Source of the DNA: Nitrospirota bacterium
GTDB lineage: Bacteria; Nitrospirota; Leptospirillia; Leptospirillales; Leptospirillaceae
Assembly: GCA_021801345.1 (NCBI GenBank)
Contig: JAJYYA010000003.1
Location: 1 to 64,000, forward strand
DNA length: 64,000 nucleotides
Direction of reading: 5' to 3'
Part shown: positions 7,420 to 15,644 of the stretch, piece by piece
How positions within the stretch are numbered: position 1 is the first letter of the stretch
Layout: every line of letters starts with the position of its first letter
Position numbers and translations under genes: made by a program
Notes under the pieces: generated by a model
The model's database searches: none
The model's input: the letters and a program-made list of their open reading frames with translations, nothing else
Told to the model about the DNA's origin: nothing

Positions 7420-8982
7420 CTACCCGAGGGAGCGGCGAAGGATCGCCGCGTTGAGCAGATACTCCGAAAAGTCCTTCTCTTCCTGCATGAGGAAGTAGAT
7501 GCTCGAGACGAAGTTCCGGTGGAGGTAGTGTTCGATCGTCACGGGTCCTAGGCTGATCTTGAAAAAGTCCTCGATAAGATCGATGTCTTCCTTCACGCTC
7601 CGCCACGCCTGATCCTCCGAGGCGAGAAAGTCGAGATTTTCCTTGTTCAGGAAGTGACCGGCCTCCTGCATGTCGTCCTTGAGGCGCCGATAGAAGAGGA
7701 GCAGATGGTCTCCCAGACCCTCCCTGATCGCCTGGGCAATGCCGCGACCGGTCCCGATAAGTTCGGGAGGGATCCCGAGCGAATAGAGGGAGGCCGTGAA
7801 GCCGATGGCGCGGGGGAGCTGCTTCTGACCGATCCCCCGGGAGTATCCGAAGAGACCGATGTGAAGCTTTCTCTCCCGGCGGGGGGGAATGCGCGACGAG
7901 ATCCGGTTGACCACATCGGCCACATCCTCGATCGTCTTTCGATAGTGGTCGGAGAAAATGGTGACGAGCCTCTCTCCGGCACTGACCTCCTCAGGGGTGT
8001 AGGCGAGGGGAACGGTTCCCGGAAGAGAGCGGTTGAGGAGGGTGATTGCCTCCCGGACATCTTCCTGGGGGTAGTCGTACCGGAAGGCAGACTGGACGGT
8101 CACCGTCCGGACCCCCGGATACTCCTCGATAAAGTGGGGAACGTTCCATGGAGAGAGCCCCCCCCGGAAGGGAAGCGACCCCACGCCCATGATCGGGAAG
8201 ACCGGGATGCCGGTCTCCTCTTCGAACCTGTAGTATTCGGAAAGGGCGACCTTGGCGGCGATGGTGGCCGGCACGATCCCGGCATTTAAAGCCGGGTCGG
8301 AACGGGCGATGAAGGGCCGGAGATAGAGGGGCTTTGTCCCGTACTCCTGATCGTGAAGGTCGACATAGTCGTGAAGGATCTTTCGCGAAAGAGTGAGTTC
8401 GGAAACCCCTTCGACAAGGGGGATGACCTGCAGGTAGGAGGAGTCCTTGACCGTTCCCTCCTCGTCGAAGACCTGGTTCTTGAGCTTGGCGATCTTGCGG
8501 AAGGTCTGCTGAAGGTAAAGCATCTTCTGGCCTTCGTCGGTCATGGGAAGGATCACTTCAAAGACCGGCGGAGTCTTGAGGGACAGATCCCGGGCCAGAT
8601 CTTCGAAGGTCAGGATCCCGATGTAGGCCCGGGCAATCCTGTACTCCTTCTCATACCAGATATTCGGAAGGCGGAAGGTGAGGAAAACATCCTTGCCGAT
8701 CTGGTTTTCCTTGAAGTAGTCATAGTGTGTGGAGAAGAGCTTTTCGACCACGCCCTCGTCGACATACTTCCCCTCCCAGTCCCACATGTATTCCTGACAC
8801 CCGATGTCGATGTAGCTCCGATAGCATTCCTCGATCTCGTCGAGGGTGCTGATGAAGGGGTCCTGATTGGGCTTCCAGTAGGGAGGAGCCGCGTTATCGG
8901 GATGCTGGGTCGCCATCGTCGTCGGGATCTTCCGGTCCAGCGGCTTTTTCTGAAGTTTCTTGCGGTCAAAAAAATAGGCCAA
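7420..8982 (-). CDS. ppcA: Phosphoenolpyruvate carboxylase, archaeal type
   Basis: Carboxylates phosphoenolpyruvate with bicarbonate to oxaloacetate, an anaplerotic or CO2-fixing step. At 520 residues it is far shorter than the roughly 900-residue bacterial enzyme and matches the archaeal-type (PEPcase_2) family: the N-terminal PTTMATQHPDNA, a DIGCQEYMWDWEGKYVDE segment, and GVGSLPFRGGLSP with the conserved Arg. The start is TTG 8982 with GAGGAG six bases before it. In an autotroph using the reductive TCA cycle this enzyme would supply oxaloacetate. The genes on either side encode small membrane proteins. Confidence 0.93.
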   Translation of the reverse strand: MAYFFDRKKLQKKPLDRKIPTTMATQHPDNAAPPYWKPNQDPFISTLDEIEECYRSYIDIGCQEYMWDWEGKYVDEGVVEKLFSTHYDYFKENQIGKDVFLTFRLPNIWYEKEYRIARAYIGILTFEDLARDLSLKTPPVFEVILPMTDEGQKMLYLQQTFRKIAKLKNQVFDEEGTVKDSSYLQVIPLVEGVSELTLSRKILHDYVDLHDQEYGTKPLYLRPFIARSDPALNAGIVPATIAAKVALSEYYRFEEETGIPVFPIMGVGSLPFRGGLSPWNVPHFIEEYPGVRTVTVQSAFRYDYPQEDVREAITLLNRSLPGTVPLAYTPEEVSAGERLVTIFSDHYRKTIEDVADVVNRISSRIPPRRERKLHIGLFGYSRGIGQKQLPRAIGFTASLYSLGIPPELIGTGRGIAQAIREGLGDHLLLFYRRLKDDMQEAGHFLNKENLDFLASEDQAWRSVKEDIDLIEDFFKISLGPVTIEHYLHRNFVSSIYFLMQEEKDFSEYLLNAAILRRSLG

Positions 8983-9021
8983 GAGCGCTCCTCGAAGGAT
9001 TGAAGTGTGTCGGCTGCGACC

Positions 9022-9564
9022 CTAGCGCAGGATCAAAAGCCCAAAGATGTTCTGGAGGACAGCCGCCCAGAGGAGGACAAAGATCCCGAGAACGACGTTG
9101 AGGTTCCGGAGAAGTCCCAGGGTATGGCGAAGACGGGTCTTTTTTTCTTCGAGCCGGCTGGTCTGGTCGGTGTCCGTCGCCACGGCGATCTGCTGGCGGG
9201 TGGTATGGCGGATCTCTCCCGACATCCTGGCGATGACGATCCCCAGGAGGGCGATCCCGCCGACGAAGCTGAGCTTCAGGAGCCAGAAGGTCTCGTAGGA
9301 GTTCTTGTAGGGGAAGACCATGTTCTCAAGGGAGACGAGACGGTCGAAGATCACGAAGGCCCCCGTGATGATAAGAAGGGAGAGACTGACCCAGAAAACC
9401 GGAAGATAGAAATCGGTGGCTTTCTTGGCAAGCTTCCCCCGAATTGACGGGTCGACCCACGACAGGAGCGGGCTCACCACAAAAAGCTGGAGCACCATCC
9501 CTCCGACCAAGGCCGCCGCCCCCACCAGGTGGAGCCATCGAATGAACGTGATCGTGACAAACAT
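9022..9564 (-). CDS. CopD-like four-helix membrane protein
   Basis: A 180-residue integral membrane protein. The first helix WLHLVGAAALVGGMVLQLFVV carries the WLH..GA..GG pattern of the CopD/DUF2269-like domain, and further helices follow at FWVSLSLLIITGAFVI, FWLLKLSFVGGIALLGIV and VVLGIFVLLWAAVL. A charged loop of about 30 residues (TRQQIAVATDTDQ...) separates helices 3 and 4. Members of this broad fold occur in copper handling and cytochrome-associated membrane proteins, but no copper ligand set is evident, so the substrate is unknown. GGAGGGAGG precedes the ATG. It reads toward the PEP carboxylase gene on the same strand, separated by 39 bases. Confidence 0.75.
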   Translation of the reverse strand: MFVTITFIRWLHLVGAAALVGGMVLQLFVVSPLLSWVDPSIRGKLAKKATDFYLPVFWVSLSLLIITGAFVIFDRLVSLENMVFPYKNSYETFWLLKLSFVGGIALLGIVIARMSGEIRHTTRQQIAVATDTDQTSRLEEKKTRLRHTLGLLRNLNVVLGIFVLLWAAVLQNIFGLLILR

Positions 9565-9718
9565 GAATCCTCCCTCCGAGAAAAATCAGACTCTTTCCAT
9601 TATCATACAAGAGGGCGTCCGGTGGATAGTCCTTTTTGCCCGGGAGGGGGCACGGCCCTTCTTCCCGGACTTTGGTCCCGCATCCGTTTCCATTGACAGA
9701 TCACTCTGGAGGTTTTTC

Positions 9719-10624
9719 GTGCCGACACGACCCGGAATGCCAGAACACACTGCCCTCCCAAAGAGTCGCCAGAACGAAGGACCAACTCTCTCCCCGAAGA
9801 TTCGCGAGGCTGCCCGGAAGGCGGCCTCCGTCGCCGGAGAGATCCTCCGGGAGGGTCTGACGCGAAAGATCGAGGTCGGATACAAGGGGCGCATCAATCT
9901 TGTTACCGAGATCGACATCGCCTCTGAGAAGGCGATCATCGGGATCCTCTCCGCCGCCTTTCCCGACCATGGATTTCTTGCCGAGGAGAGCGGAACCCGT
10001 CCCGGAACCTCCCCTGCTTCCTCGTCTCGTTCCCGGGGAGGACGGTGGATCATCGACCCTCTCGACGGAACGACGAACTACGCCCATCGCTACCCGGCCT
10101 TCTGCATCTCCATCGCCTACGAGGAGGAGGGACGCGTTCTCTACGGTCTTGTCTCCGATCCCCTCCGGAGAATGGACTTCGAAGCGGCTTTGGGCGAAGG
10201 GGCTACGCAAAACGGCGCCTCTATCGCCGTCTCCGGGGAGGCCGACCCCGAGAGATCTCTCCTGTGTACCGGATTTTCCTATCGGCAGGCCGACGGTCCA
10301 AAGATCCGGAATCTCGATCACTTCGAGGACTTCTCCCGAGCAGCCCAGGGCATCCGAAGGTCAGGCTCGGCGGCTCTCGACCTCTGCCATCTCGCCATGG
10401 GCGTTCTCGACGGCTTCTGGGAGATGGACCTCGCTCCCTGGGACACGGCGGCCGGGACCCTGATAGTCCGGGAAGCGGGCGGGACGGTGACCGATGGAGA
10501 AGGCGCGCCATTCGCTCTCGACTCCCCGATCGTGGTGGCAAGCAACGGTCCTCTCCACCGGTGGATGGTGGAGACTATCGTCGGGGCTCGAGAGGGTCAG
10601 AGACGAAGACCAGAACCAGAATAA
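9719..10624 (+). CDS. Inositol monophosphatase-family phosphatase
   Basis: A magnesium-dependent sugar or inositol phosphatase (SuhB/IMPase fold) of 301 residues. Motifs in order are FLAEESG with a metal-binding Glu, WIIDPLDGTTNYAHRYP holding the two metal Asp residues and catalytic Thr, and APWDTAAGTLIVREAGG for the third metal Asp. The start is GTG 9719 because GGAGG lies six bases upstream. ATG 9737 is an alternative. The substrate cannot be told from sequence: inositol phosphate, fructose bisphosphate and PAP are all used by relatives. The last 50 bases overlap the convergent M50 protease gene. Confidence 0.92.
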   Translation: MPTRPGMPEHTALPKSRQNEGPTLSPKIREAARKAASVAGEILREGLTRKIEVGYKGRINLVTEIDIASEKAIIGILSAAFPDHGFLAEESGTRPGTSPASSSRSRGGRWIIDPLDGTTNYAHRYPAFCISIAYEEEGRVLYGLVSDPLRRMDFEAALGEGATQNGASIAVSGEADPERSLLCTGFSYRQADGPKIRNLDHFEDFSRAAQGIRRSGSAALDLCHLAMGVLDGFWEMDLAPWDTAAGTLIVREAGGTVTDGEGAPFALDSPIVVASNGPLHRWMVETIVGAREGQRRRPEPE

Positions 10625-11441
10625 TTGCGGCCACGACGCCCCAGATCCGGCGCGATCTGGGCAGGACCTCCTCAGGCTCCCCCGCTCCTTCCGGATCGGG
10701 GTGCCGGGGCCCCAGGAGAAGGAGCAATCCCCCGAAGATCCACCATCCCTTCCATCCGACGAAGCCCAGGATCCCCATCGCGACGATAAAAGCCTGGGAA
10801 ACACGTCGGGACCGTCTCCCGAAAAGCGCATAGGAGATGTGCCCCCCATCGAGCTGGCCGACCGGAAGGAGGTTGAGGGCCGTCACGAGAAGTCCTACCC
10901 ACCCCGCAAATCCGACGGGAGAAAGGAGAAGGGTCTGTCCCGGCCCGGTCCCCGCTCCGAGAAGCGCTTCGATCCCTTTAAAAAGAAGCGATTCCCCCAG
11001 AATCAGCCCCTGGTGCCCTCCCCCGCTCTCCCCCACCACATGGGAAATCCTGATTCCTAAAGCCAGGGCCAAGATCGAGGGAACAAGTCCCGCAACAGGT
11101 CCCGCCAGAGCGATATCGAAGAGGGCGATGCGCGACACGGGCAGGCGGGGAAGACGGATCACCGCACCGAAGGTCCCGACGAGGGTGGGAGCGGGAAGAA
11201 ACCAGGGAAGCGGGGAGGAGACTCCGTATCGGCGGGCCATGAAAAAATGTCCGGCCTCATGGGCCGAAAGGATGAAAAGAAGCGTCAGGGAGTAGGGAAG
11301 TCCCTTGAGATACCCCGAAAGAGATGCCAAAGGATCCGCCCCGGCGAGAAGGGCTCCCGCAAAGGTGGTAGAGAGCACGGTCAAAAAAAAGAGCACCGCG
11401 GACAAGATTTTTCCCCGGCGGGACAGCGCGTTCTCTTCCAT
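10575..11441 (-). CDS. Site-2-protease-family (M50) membrane metalloprotease
   Basis: A 288-residue polytopic membrane protein. The zinc site HEAGH is at residues 61-65 inside a helix, and the second motif NLLPVGQLDGGH supplies the third ligand (NxxPxxxLDGG). Other helices are visible at ILSAVLFFLTVLSTTFAGALL, IALFDIALAGPVAGLVPSILALALG and the C-terminal pair. The family cuts transmembrane segments of regulatory or signal proteins within the bilayer. The absence of a PDZ domain points to the short S2P-like subclass. It lies four bases downstream of a small membrane protein gene, forming a two-gene unit, and overlaps convergently with the phosphatase gene. Confidence 0.9.
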   Translation of the reverse strand: MEENALSRRGKILSAVLFFLTVLSTTFAGALLAGADPLASLSGYLKGLPYSLTLLFILSAHEAGHFFMARRYGVSSPLPWFLPAPTLVGTFGAVIRLPRLPVSRIALFDIALAGPVAGLVPSILALALGIRISHVVGESGGGHQGLILGESLLFKGIEALLGAGTGPGQTLLLSPVGFAGWVGLLVTALNLLPVGQLDGGHISYALFGRRSRRVSQAFIVAMGILGFVGWKGWWIFGGLLLLLGPRHPDPEGAGEPEEVLPRSRRIWGVVAAIILVLVFVSDPLEPRR

Positions 11442-11445
11442 TCGG

Positions 11446-11766
11446 TCAGGAAATCTTTGGCTTTTTTTTCTTGAGCATGCGGCGGGGGCGGATCATAAAA
11501 ACATAGTATATGACGAAAAATCCACCCGCCAGATACGCTCCGCCACCCACGGTCCCAAAGTCGAAGGTCCCTCGTTTATGGTCGGGGGAGAAAAAGGTGT
11601 TGATATGCTGTCCGGTCCGGTTTCCCAGAATCGGAAGAGAGAGGATGATGGCCGTCGCATAGACGATGACGATCAGAATGACCATCCACCAGGGGATCGG
11701 CCCCTGGCTGCGCTCGATCTCCCGCGCCACCTCGTTTTGCTGTATCTCCCGCGGATCTTCGCGCAT
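11446..11766 (-). CDS. Small two-helix membrane protein of unknown function
   Basis: A 106-residue protein with a charged N-terminus (MREDPREIQQNEVAREIERSQ), one helix at WWMVILIVIVYATAIILSLPIL and a second at GGGAYLAGGFFVIYYVFMI, ending in a basic tail. The layout is reminiscent of small accessory subunits of respiratory oxidases, but no diagnostic motif is present and the family is not recognised. It precedes the M50 protease gene by four bases and is divergent from the hyf cluster. Confidence 0.7.
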   Translation of the reverse strand: MREDPREIQQNEVAREIERSQGPIPWWMVILIVIVYATAIILSLPILGNRTGQHINTFFSPDHKRGTFDFGTVGGGAYLAGGFFVIYYVFMIRPRRMLKKKKPKIS

Positions 11767-11969
11767 CGTCCCTCCTCTCGTATCATCCTAAGCCCCCCCC
11801 CTGACTTTTTTCAAGTCGCCGCGCTTCGCCCCGGAAGGCACTCACTCTCCCGGCAAGGAAGATGATATGGTATAATGAACACACATGGTGAACAATTTCG
11901 AACACGCACACTTTGATCGGATCACGATCGCAGGGGGACGCTCCCGGATCAGGAAATGACAACGAACCC

Positions 11970-14018
11970 GTGAACTCTCTTCTCACATCCCCTCTTCTCG
12001 ATAGTCTCTGGATCCTGGCCGCCTGGGCGACGACGGGTCTTGTCGGCGCATGGCTGCTTCTCCGGATCCCATCTTTGTCGAGACTTTTCTACGGTCTTCT
12101 CGCACTCGAGAGCCTTTTCATGGCTCTCTCCGGACTTCAGGGGCTCGCCGGGAGATCGGACACCCGGCTCGTTCTGGCCGGGGGAATTCCCGGCCTTCCC
12201 TTTCACTTTCGCCAGGATCCCCTGTCGAGTTTTTTCCTTCTTCTTCTGGGGGCGGCCTCCGTCGGAACCCTGATCTACACCGGGGGATTCATGAAGGATG
12301 AGCCCCCCCGGACAAACGCACTATTTCTCCTGAGAACGGCGCTCTTTCTCTCCTCCATGGGAGGGGTCTTTCTCGCCGACGACGCCTATCTCTTCATGCT
12401 CTCTTGGGAGCTGATGGCCCTCGTCTCCTTTTTCATGATTCTCACGGACCGCAAAAGGGAGGATGTCCGCCGGGCTGGCTACCTCTATCTCCTCATGGCT
12501 CACGGGGGAAGCCTTCTGATCCTCTTTGCCTTCGCCCTCCTGGCCTCCCACGAGAGCCTTTCCGGTCCCCTTTCCCTTGAGAACTTCTCCTTTGGCCGCA
12601 TGGGACAGACGATTCTCTCCCCCCCCGTTGCTCTTCTAGTCTTTCTTCTTTCCGTACTCGGGTTCGGGGCCAAGGCGGGAATTCTTCCCCTTCACGTCTG
12701 GCTCCCCTTGGCCCACCCGGCCGCCCCGGCTCCTGCCTCTGCGCTCCTGAGCGGAATCATGCTGAAGACCGCCGTCTATGGACTTCTCAGGATCCTTTTC
12801 GGCCTTGAAGGACTTCCTCAGCTTCACGCCTCCTTCGGCATCGGACTCCTTCTCGCCGGAGGGGTCATGGCCCTGTTCGGAATTCTTTATGCCCTGCTTC
12901 AGTCGAACCCCAAGTCTCTCTTGGCCTACTCCTCCATCGAAAATATTGGAATCATCCTGCTGGGGATCGGTCTTTCGATCCTCTACCTGAAGACCGGTCA
13001 CTTCGCGGCGGGGGCGATCGCCCTTTCGGCCGCTCTCTACCACTCACTCAACCACGCCTTCTTCAAGAGCCTTCTCTTCCTCGGGGCCGGAACCATGGTC
13101 CATGCTACGGGAGAGACAAACCTCAACCGCATGGGGGGTCTTCTCCACAAGATGCCCCTCTCGGGGCTTCTCGTTCTCGCAGGCGTTCTTTCCATCTCGG
13201 GACTCCCTCCCACAAACGGCTTCGTGTCGGAATGGCTTCTCCTGCAGGCGACCCTCCAGGCACCCAGCCTTACAGGGACCCTCCTCCGGAGCGCGGTCCT
13301 TTTTGGAGCCGCACTTCTCGTCCTCTCTTCGGCACTGGCCGCCATGGGATTTCTGAAGTTTTTCGGGATCGGATACCTGGGACAGCCTCGCTCCGACGGA
13401 GCCCGGTCCGCCCATGAATGCTCCCTCGCCGAACGGATGGGAATGGGCTGGCTGACCCTCGGAACACTTTTTCTCGGCTTCTTTCCCGCCTTTGTCCTCT
13501 CCGGGATCCGCGGGGCAGTCTTCTCCCTCTCGGGGGCCGACCTGCCGTCTTTTTCCCACGAGTTCGGATGGACCTGGCTTCTCCCCTTCCCCCCCCATGG
13601 ACCTTCGACATCCCCGATTTTTCTCGCAGGACTTCTTCTCCTTCTCGGGCTTCCCGTTTTCTGGCTGGCCCGACTCCCGGGCCGGGGGAGGCGACGTGTC
13701 CCCGCATGGGGCTGCGGCACTCGTCAGACCCCAGAGAGATCGCAGGCCTCTGCCGAATCCTTCGCCCAGCCGATCCGCCACTTCTTCCCAGTGTTCTTCT
13801 CCATGAAGCGCCACATTCCGACCCCGGACGATCCCGACCCCGTCTTCTCTCTGGCCGTCGAGGATCCCCACTGGCCGCTACTCTACCGTCCCCTTTTCCG
13901 GCTCTTTTCCCTGGCGGCAGAGTCGGCGGAAAAGGTCCGGACAGGACGCATTTCGGTCTATCTCGTCTACAGCTTCGCGACCCTTCTCTTTCTTCTCTCG
14001 GTGCTCCGGTGGCGATAA
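11970..14018 (+). CDS. hyfB: Hydrogenase-4-like membrane subunit B (NuoL/MrpA-type antiporter module)
   Basis: A large polytopic subunit of about 682 residues homologous to proton-pumping NuoL/M/N and HyfB/HycC subunits. Recognisable core features are LSWELMALVSFFMI with the conserved Glu, GFGAKAGILPLHVWLPLAHPAAPAPASALLSG with conserved Lys and His-Trp-Leu-Pro, SSIENIGIILLGIG, and HSLNHAFFKSLLFLGAG with a broken-helix Lys. The long C-terminal extension fits HyfB rather than NuoN. It is the first gene of six in a Hyf-like unit. GTG 11970 is the likely start; the frame is open upstream to 11913. Its stop overlaps the hyfC start. Confidence 0.9.
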   Translation: MNSLLTSPLLDSLWILAAWATTGLVGAWLLLRIPSLSRLFYGLLALESLFMALSGLQGLAGRSDTRLVLAGGIPGLPFHFRQDPLSSFFLLLLGAASVGTLIYTGGFMKDEPPRTNALFLLRTALFLSSMGGVFLADDAYLFMLSWELMALVSFFMILTDRKREDVRRAGYLYLLMAHGGSLLILFAFALLASHESLSGPLSLENFSFGRMGQTILSPPVALLVFLLSVLGFGAKAGILPLHVWLPLAHPAAPAPASALLSGIMLKTAVYGLLRILFGLEGLPQLHASFGIGLLLAGGVMALFGILYALLQSNPKSLLAYSSIENIGIILLGIGLSILYLKTGHFAAGAIALSAALYHSLNHAFFKSLLFLGAGTMVHATGETNLNRMGGLLHKMPLSGLLVLAGVLSISGLPPTNGFVSEWLLLQATLQAPSLTGTLLRSAVLFGAALLVLSSALAAMGFLKFFGIGYLGQPRSDGARSAHECSLAERMGMGWLTLGTLFLGFFPAFVLSGIRGAVFSLSGADLPSFSHEFGWTWLLPFPPHGPSTSPIFLAGLLLLLGLPVFWLARLPGRGRRRVPAWGCGTRQTPERSQASAESFAQPIRHFFPVFFSMKRHIPTPDDPDPVFSLAVEDPHWPLLYRPLFRLFSLAAESAEKVRTGRISVYLVYSFATLLFLLSVLRWR

Positions 14019-14971
14019 CCTCCCCCTCCCCCGCCATGGTCGCAGTCGAAGCCGTCCAGCTTCTCTTCGTCCTTCTCTTTGCCCCCGTCCTGTACGGATG
14101 GATCGCCATCGTCCGGGCGTTTCTCTCGAACCGCACTCCTGCGGGACTTTTCCAGCCCTGGAGAAATCTTCTGAGACTTTTCAAAAAGGAGACGCTCCTG
14201 CCCGAGGGACATTCGATCCTTTTTGTTCTGGTTCCCCCCGCCTTTTTTTCCGTCATTGCGGGGGCCTCTCTTCTTGTGCCTTTTCTTTCGGTCTCCCCCC
14301 TCTTGGCCCCCGTCGCCGATGCGGTCACGCTGGTGGGTCTTTTCTCGCTTGCCCGCATGACGATGGCACTCGGCGCCATGGACGTCGGCACCCCCTTCGG
14401 AGACATGGGGGCTCGCCGGGAAATGATGGTCGCCTTTTTGACAGAGCCGGCAACGCTCATGATCCTTTTCACCGTCTCTCTCTGGTCAGGGTCGACCTCC
14501 GTTCCCTCCATCATCCGTTCCCTGAGCGATGGCCACGACCTGTTCCATCCGAGCCTTCTGATTGCCGCGCTGGCCTTCATTCTTGTTTTTCTCGGAGAAA
14601 ACGCGCGCCTTCCCATCGACAATCCGACCACCCACCTTGAACTGACGATGATCCACGAAGCCATGCTCCTCGAATATTCGGGTCCGCTCCTGGCCCTCAT
14701 GGAGTGGGGATCGATGCAGAAGCTTCTTCTTTACCTTCTCATCGGGATCGACTTCTTCGCTCCCGCGGGAATTCCCGAAGCCCCTACGTTTCTTTCCGTT
14801 TTGGCCGGGTCTGGGATTCTGGCCGGAAAACTTTTTCTTTTGGGATCGGGAATTGCCCTGATCGAATCTCTTTTTGCCAAGCTCCGCATCTTCAGGGTTC
14901 CGGAATTCACCGCGCTGGCCTATCTTCTCTCCACGCTCGGATTTCTTCTTCACTTCGTTCTCGAGGTCTAG
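14009..14971 (+). CDS. hyfC: Hydrogenase-4-like membrane subunit C (NuoH-like)
   Basis: A membrane subunit that anchors the soluble arm in Hyf/Hyc/NuoH-type complexes. The N-terminal cytoplasmic loop RTPAGLFQPWRNLLRLFKKETLLPEG, the loop FGDMGARREMMVAFLTEPA and the acidic ENARLPIDNPTTHLELTMIHEAM match the quinone-site or coupling loops of this family. About eight helices are visible. The start could be GTG 14009, which overlaps the hyfB stop, or ATG 14036. Neither has a good Shine-Dalgarno sequence, so coupling to hyfB translation is likely. Confidence 0.9.
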   Translation: MAITSPSPAMVAVEAVQLLFVLLFAPVLYGWIAIVRAFLSNRTPAGLFQPWRNLLRLFKKETLLPEGHSILFVLVPPAFFSVIAGASLLVPFLSVSPLLAPVADAVTLVGLFSLARMTMALGAMDVGTPFGDMGARREMMVAFLTEPATLMILFTVSLWSGSTSVPSIIRSLSDGHDLFHPSLLIAALAFILVFLGENARLPIDNPTTHLELTMIHEAMLLEYSGPLLALMEWGSMQKLLLYLLIGIDFFAPAGIPEAPTFLSVLAGSGILAGKLFLLGSGIALIESLFAKLRIFRVPEFTALAYLLSTLGFLLHFVLEV

Positions 14972-14972
14972 C

Positions 14973-15644
14973 ATGGCCCCCCACACACATCTCCTTTTGA
15001 ACAGACTTGTCGGCTTTCTCGGAAGCGCCCTTCTCCTCTCCTCCTTTGCCATGCTCTCGATGCGGCGGATGTCCTCGCTCGTCAGGATCTTCGCCCTTCA
15101 GGGGCTCCTTCTGACCCTGGGCACCCTCTCGGTCGCAATCGTTGCAGGAGAGCCCCACCTTCTCTTTTCAGCCCTCTTCACCTTTATCTTCAAAGTTCTC
15201 GTTCTTCCGATCATCCTCTTCCGCCTCCTCGAACGTCTTCGAATCCGGGGAGAGGTCGAGGTGCTGCTCAACGTTCCGACGACCATGGTCGTGGGGCTTT
15301 TCGTGGTGGTCTTTTCCTTTGCCCTGGCCTCTCCCATCTCCGAGCTCGCCAGCACCGTCTCCCGCGGACTCATCGGGGTCGGCCTCGCGGCCCTCCTGCT
15401 TTCATTTCTTATGATGATCACCCGCAAGAAGGCGATTACCCAGGTTTTGGGATTTCTTGGGATGGAAAACGCCCTTTTCTTTTCGGCGATCAACGCCACC
15501 TATGGCATGCCCATGGTTGTGGAGCTGGGGGTCGCCTTCGATGTTCTCGTCGGGACATTCGTCTTCGGGATCTTCTTTTTCCAGATCCGGGAGACCTTTG
15601 AAAGCTTCGACTTAAAACACATGGACAACACCCAGACGGAGTGA
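14973..15644 (+). CDS. hyfE: Hydrogenase-4-like membrane subunit E
   Basis: A 223-residue membrane protein of six or seven helices, with LVRIFALQGLLLTLGTLSVAI near the start and the conserved QVLGFLGMENALFFSAI helix typical of HyfE. HyfE resembles NuoK-like small subunits fused in tandem and forms part of the proton-translocating arm. ATG 14973 lies two bases past the hyfC stop, with GAGG about six bases before it. The end overlaps the hyfF GTG (GTGA), consistent with one operon. Confidence 0.87.
   Translation: MAPHTHLLLNRLVGFLGSALLLSSFAMLSMRRMSSLVRIFALQGLLLTLGTLSVAIVAGEPHLLFSALFTFIFKVLVLPIILFRLLERLRIRGEVEVLLNVPTTMVVGLFVVVFSFALASPISELASTVSRGLIGVGLAALLLSFLMMITRKKAITQVLGFLGMENALFFSAINATYGMPMVVELGVAFDVLVGTFVFGIFFFQIRETFESFDLKHMDNTQTE

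Noticed and set aside
12321-13871. Long open frames on the minus strand opposite hyfB
   Set aside because: They are rich in Arg, Pro and Lys with no hydrophobic core or domain, and mirror the codon bias of the plus-strand gene, so they are shadow frames.
13270-14700. 476-residue minus-strand frame opposite hyfB and hyfC
   Set aside because: It is low-complexity Arg/Ser/Gly-rich and spans two real genes on the other strand, with no ribosome-binding site or domain.
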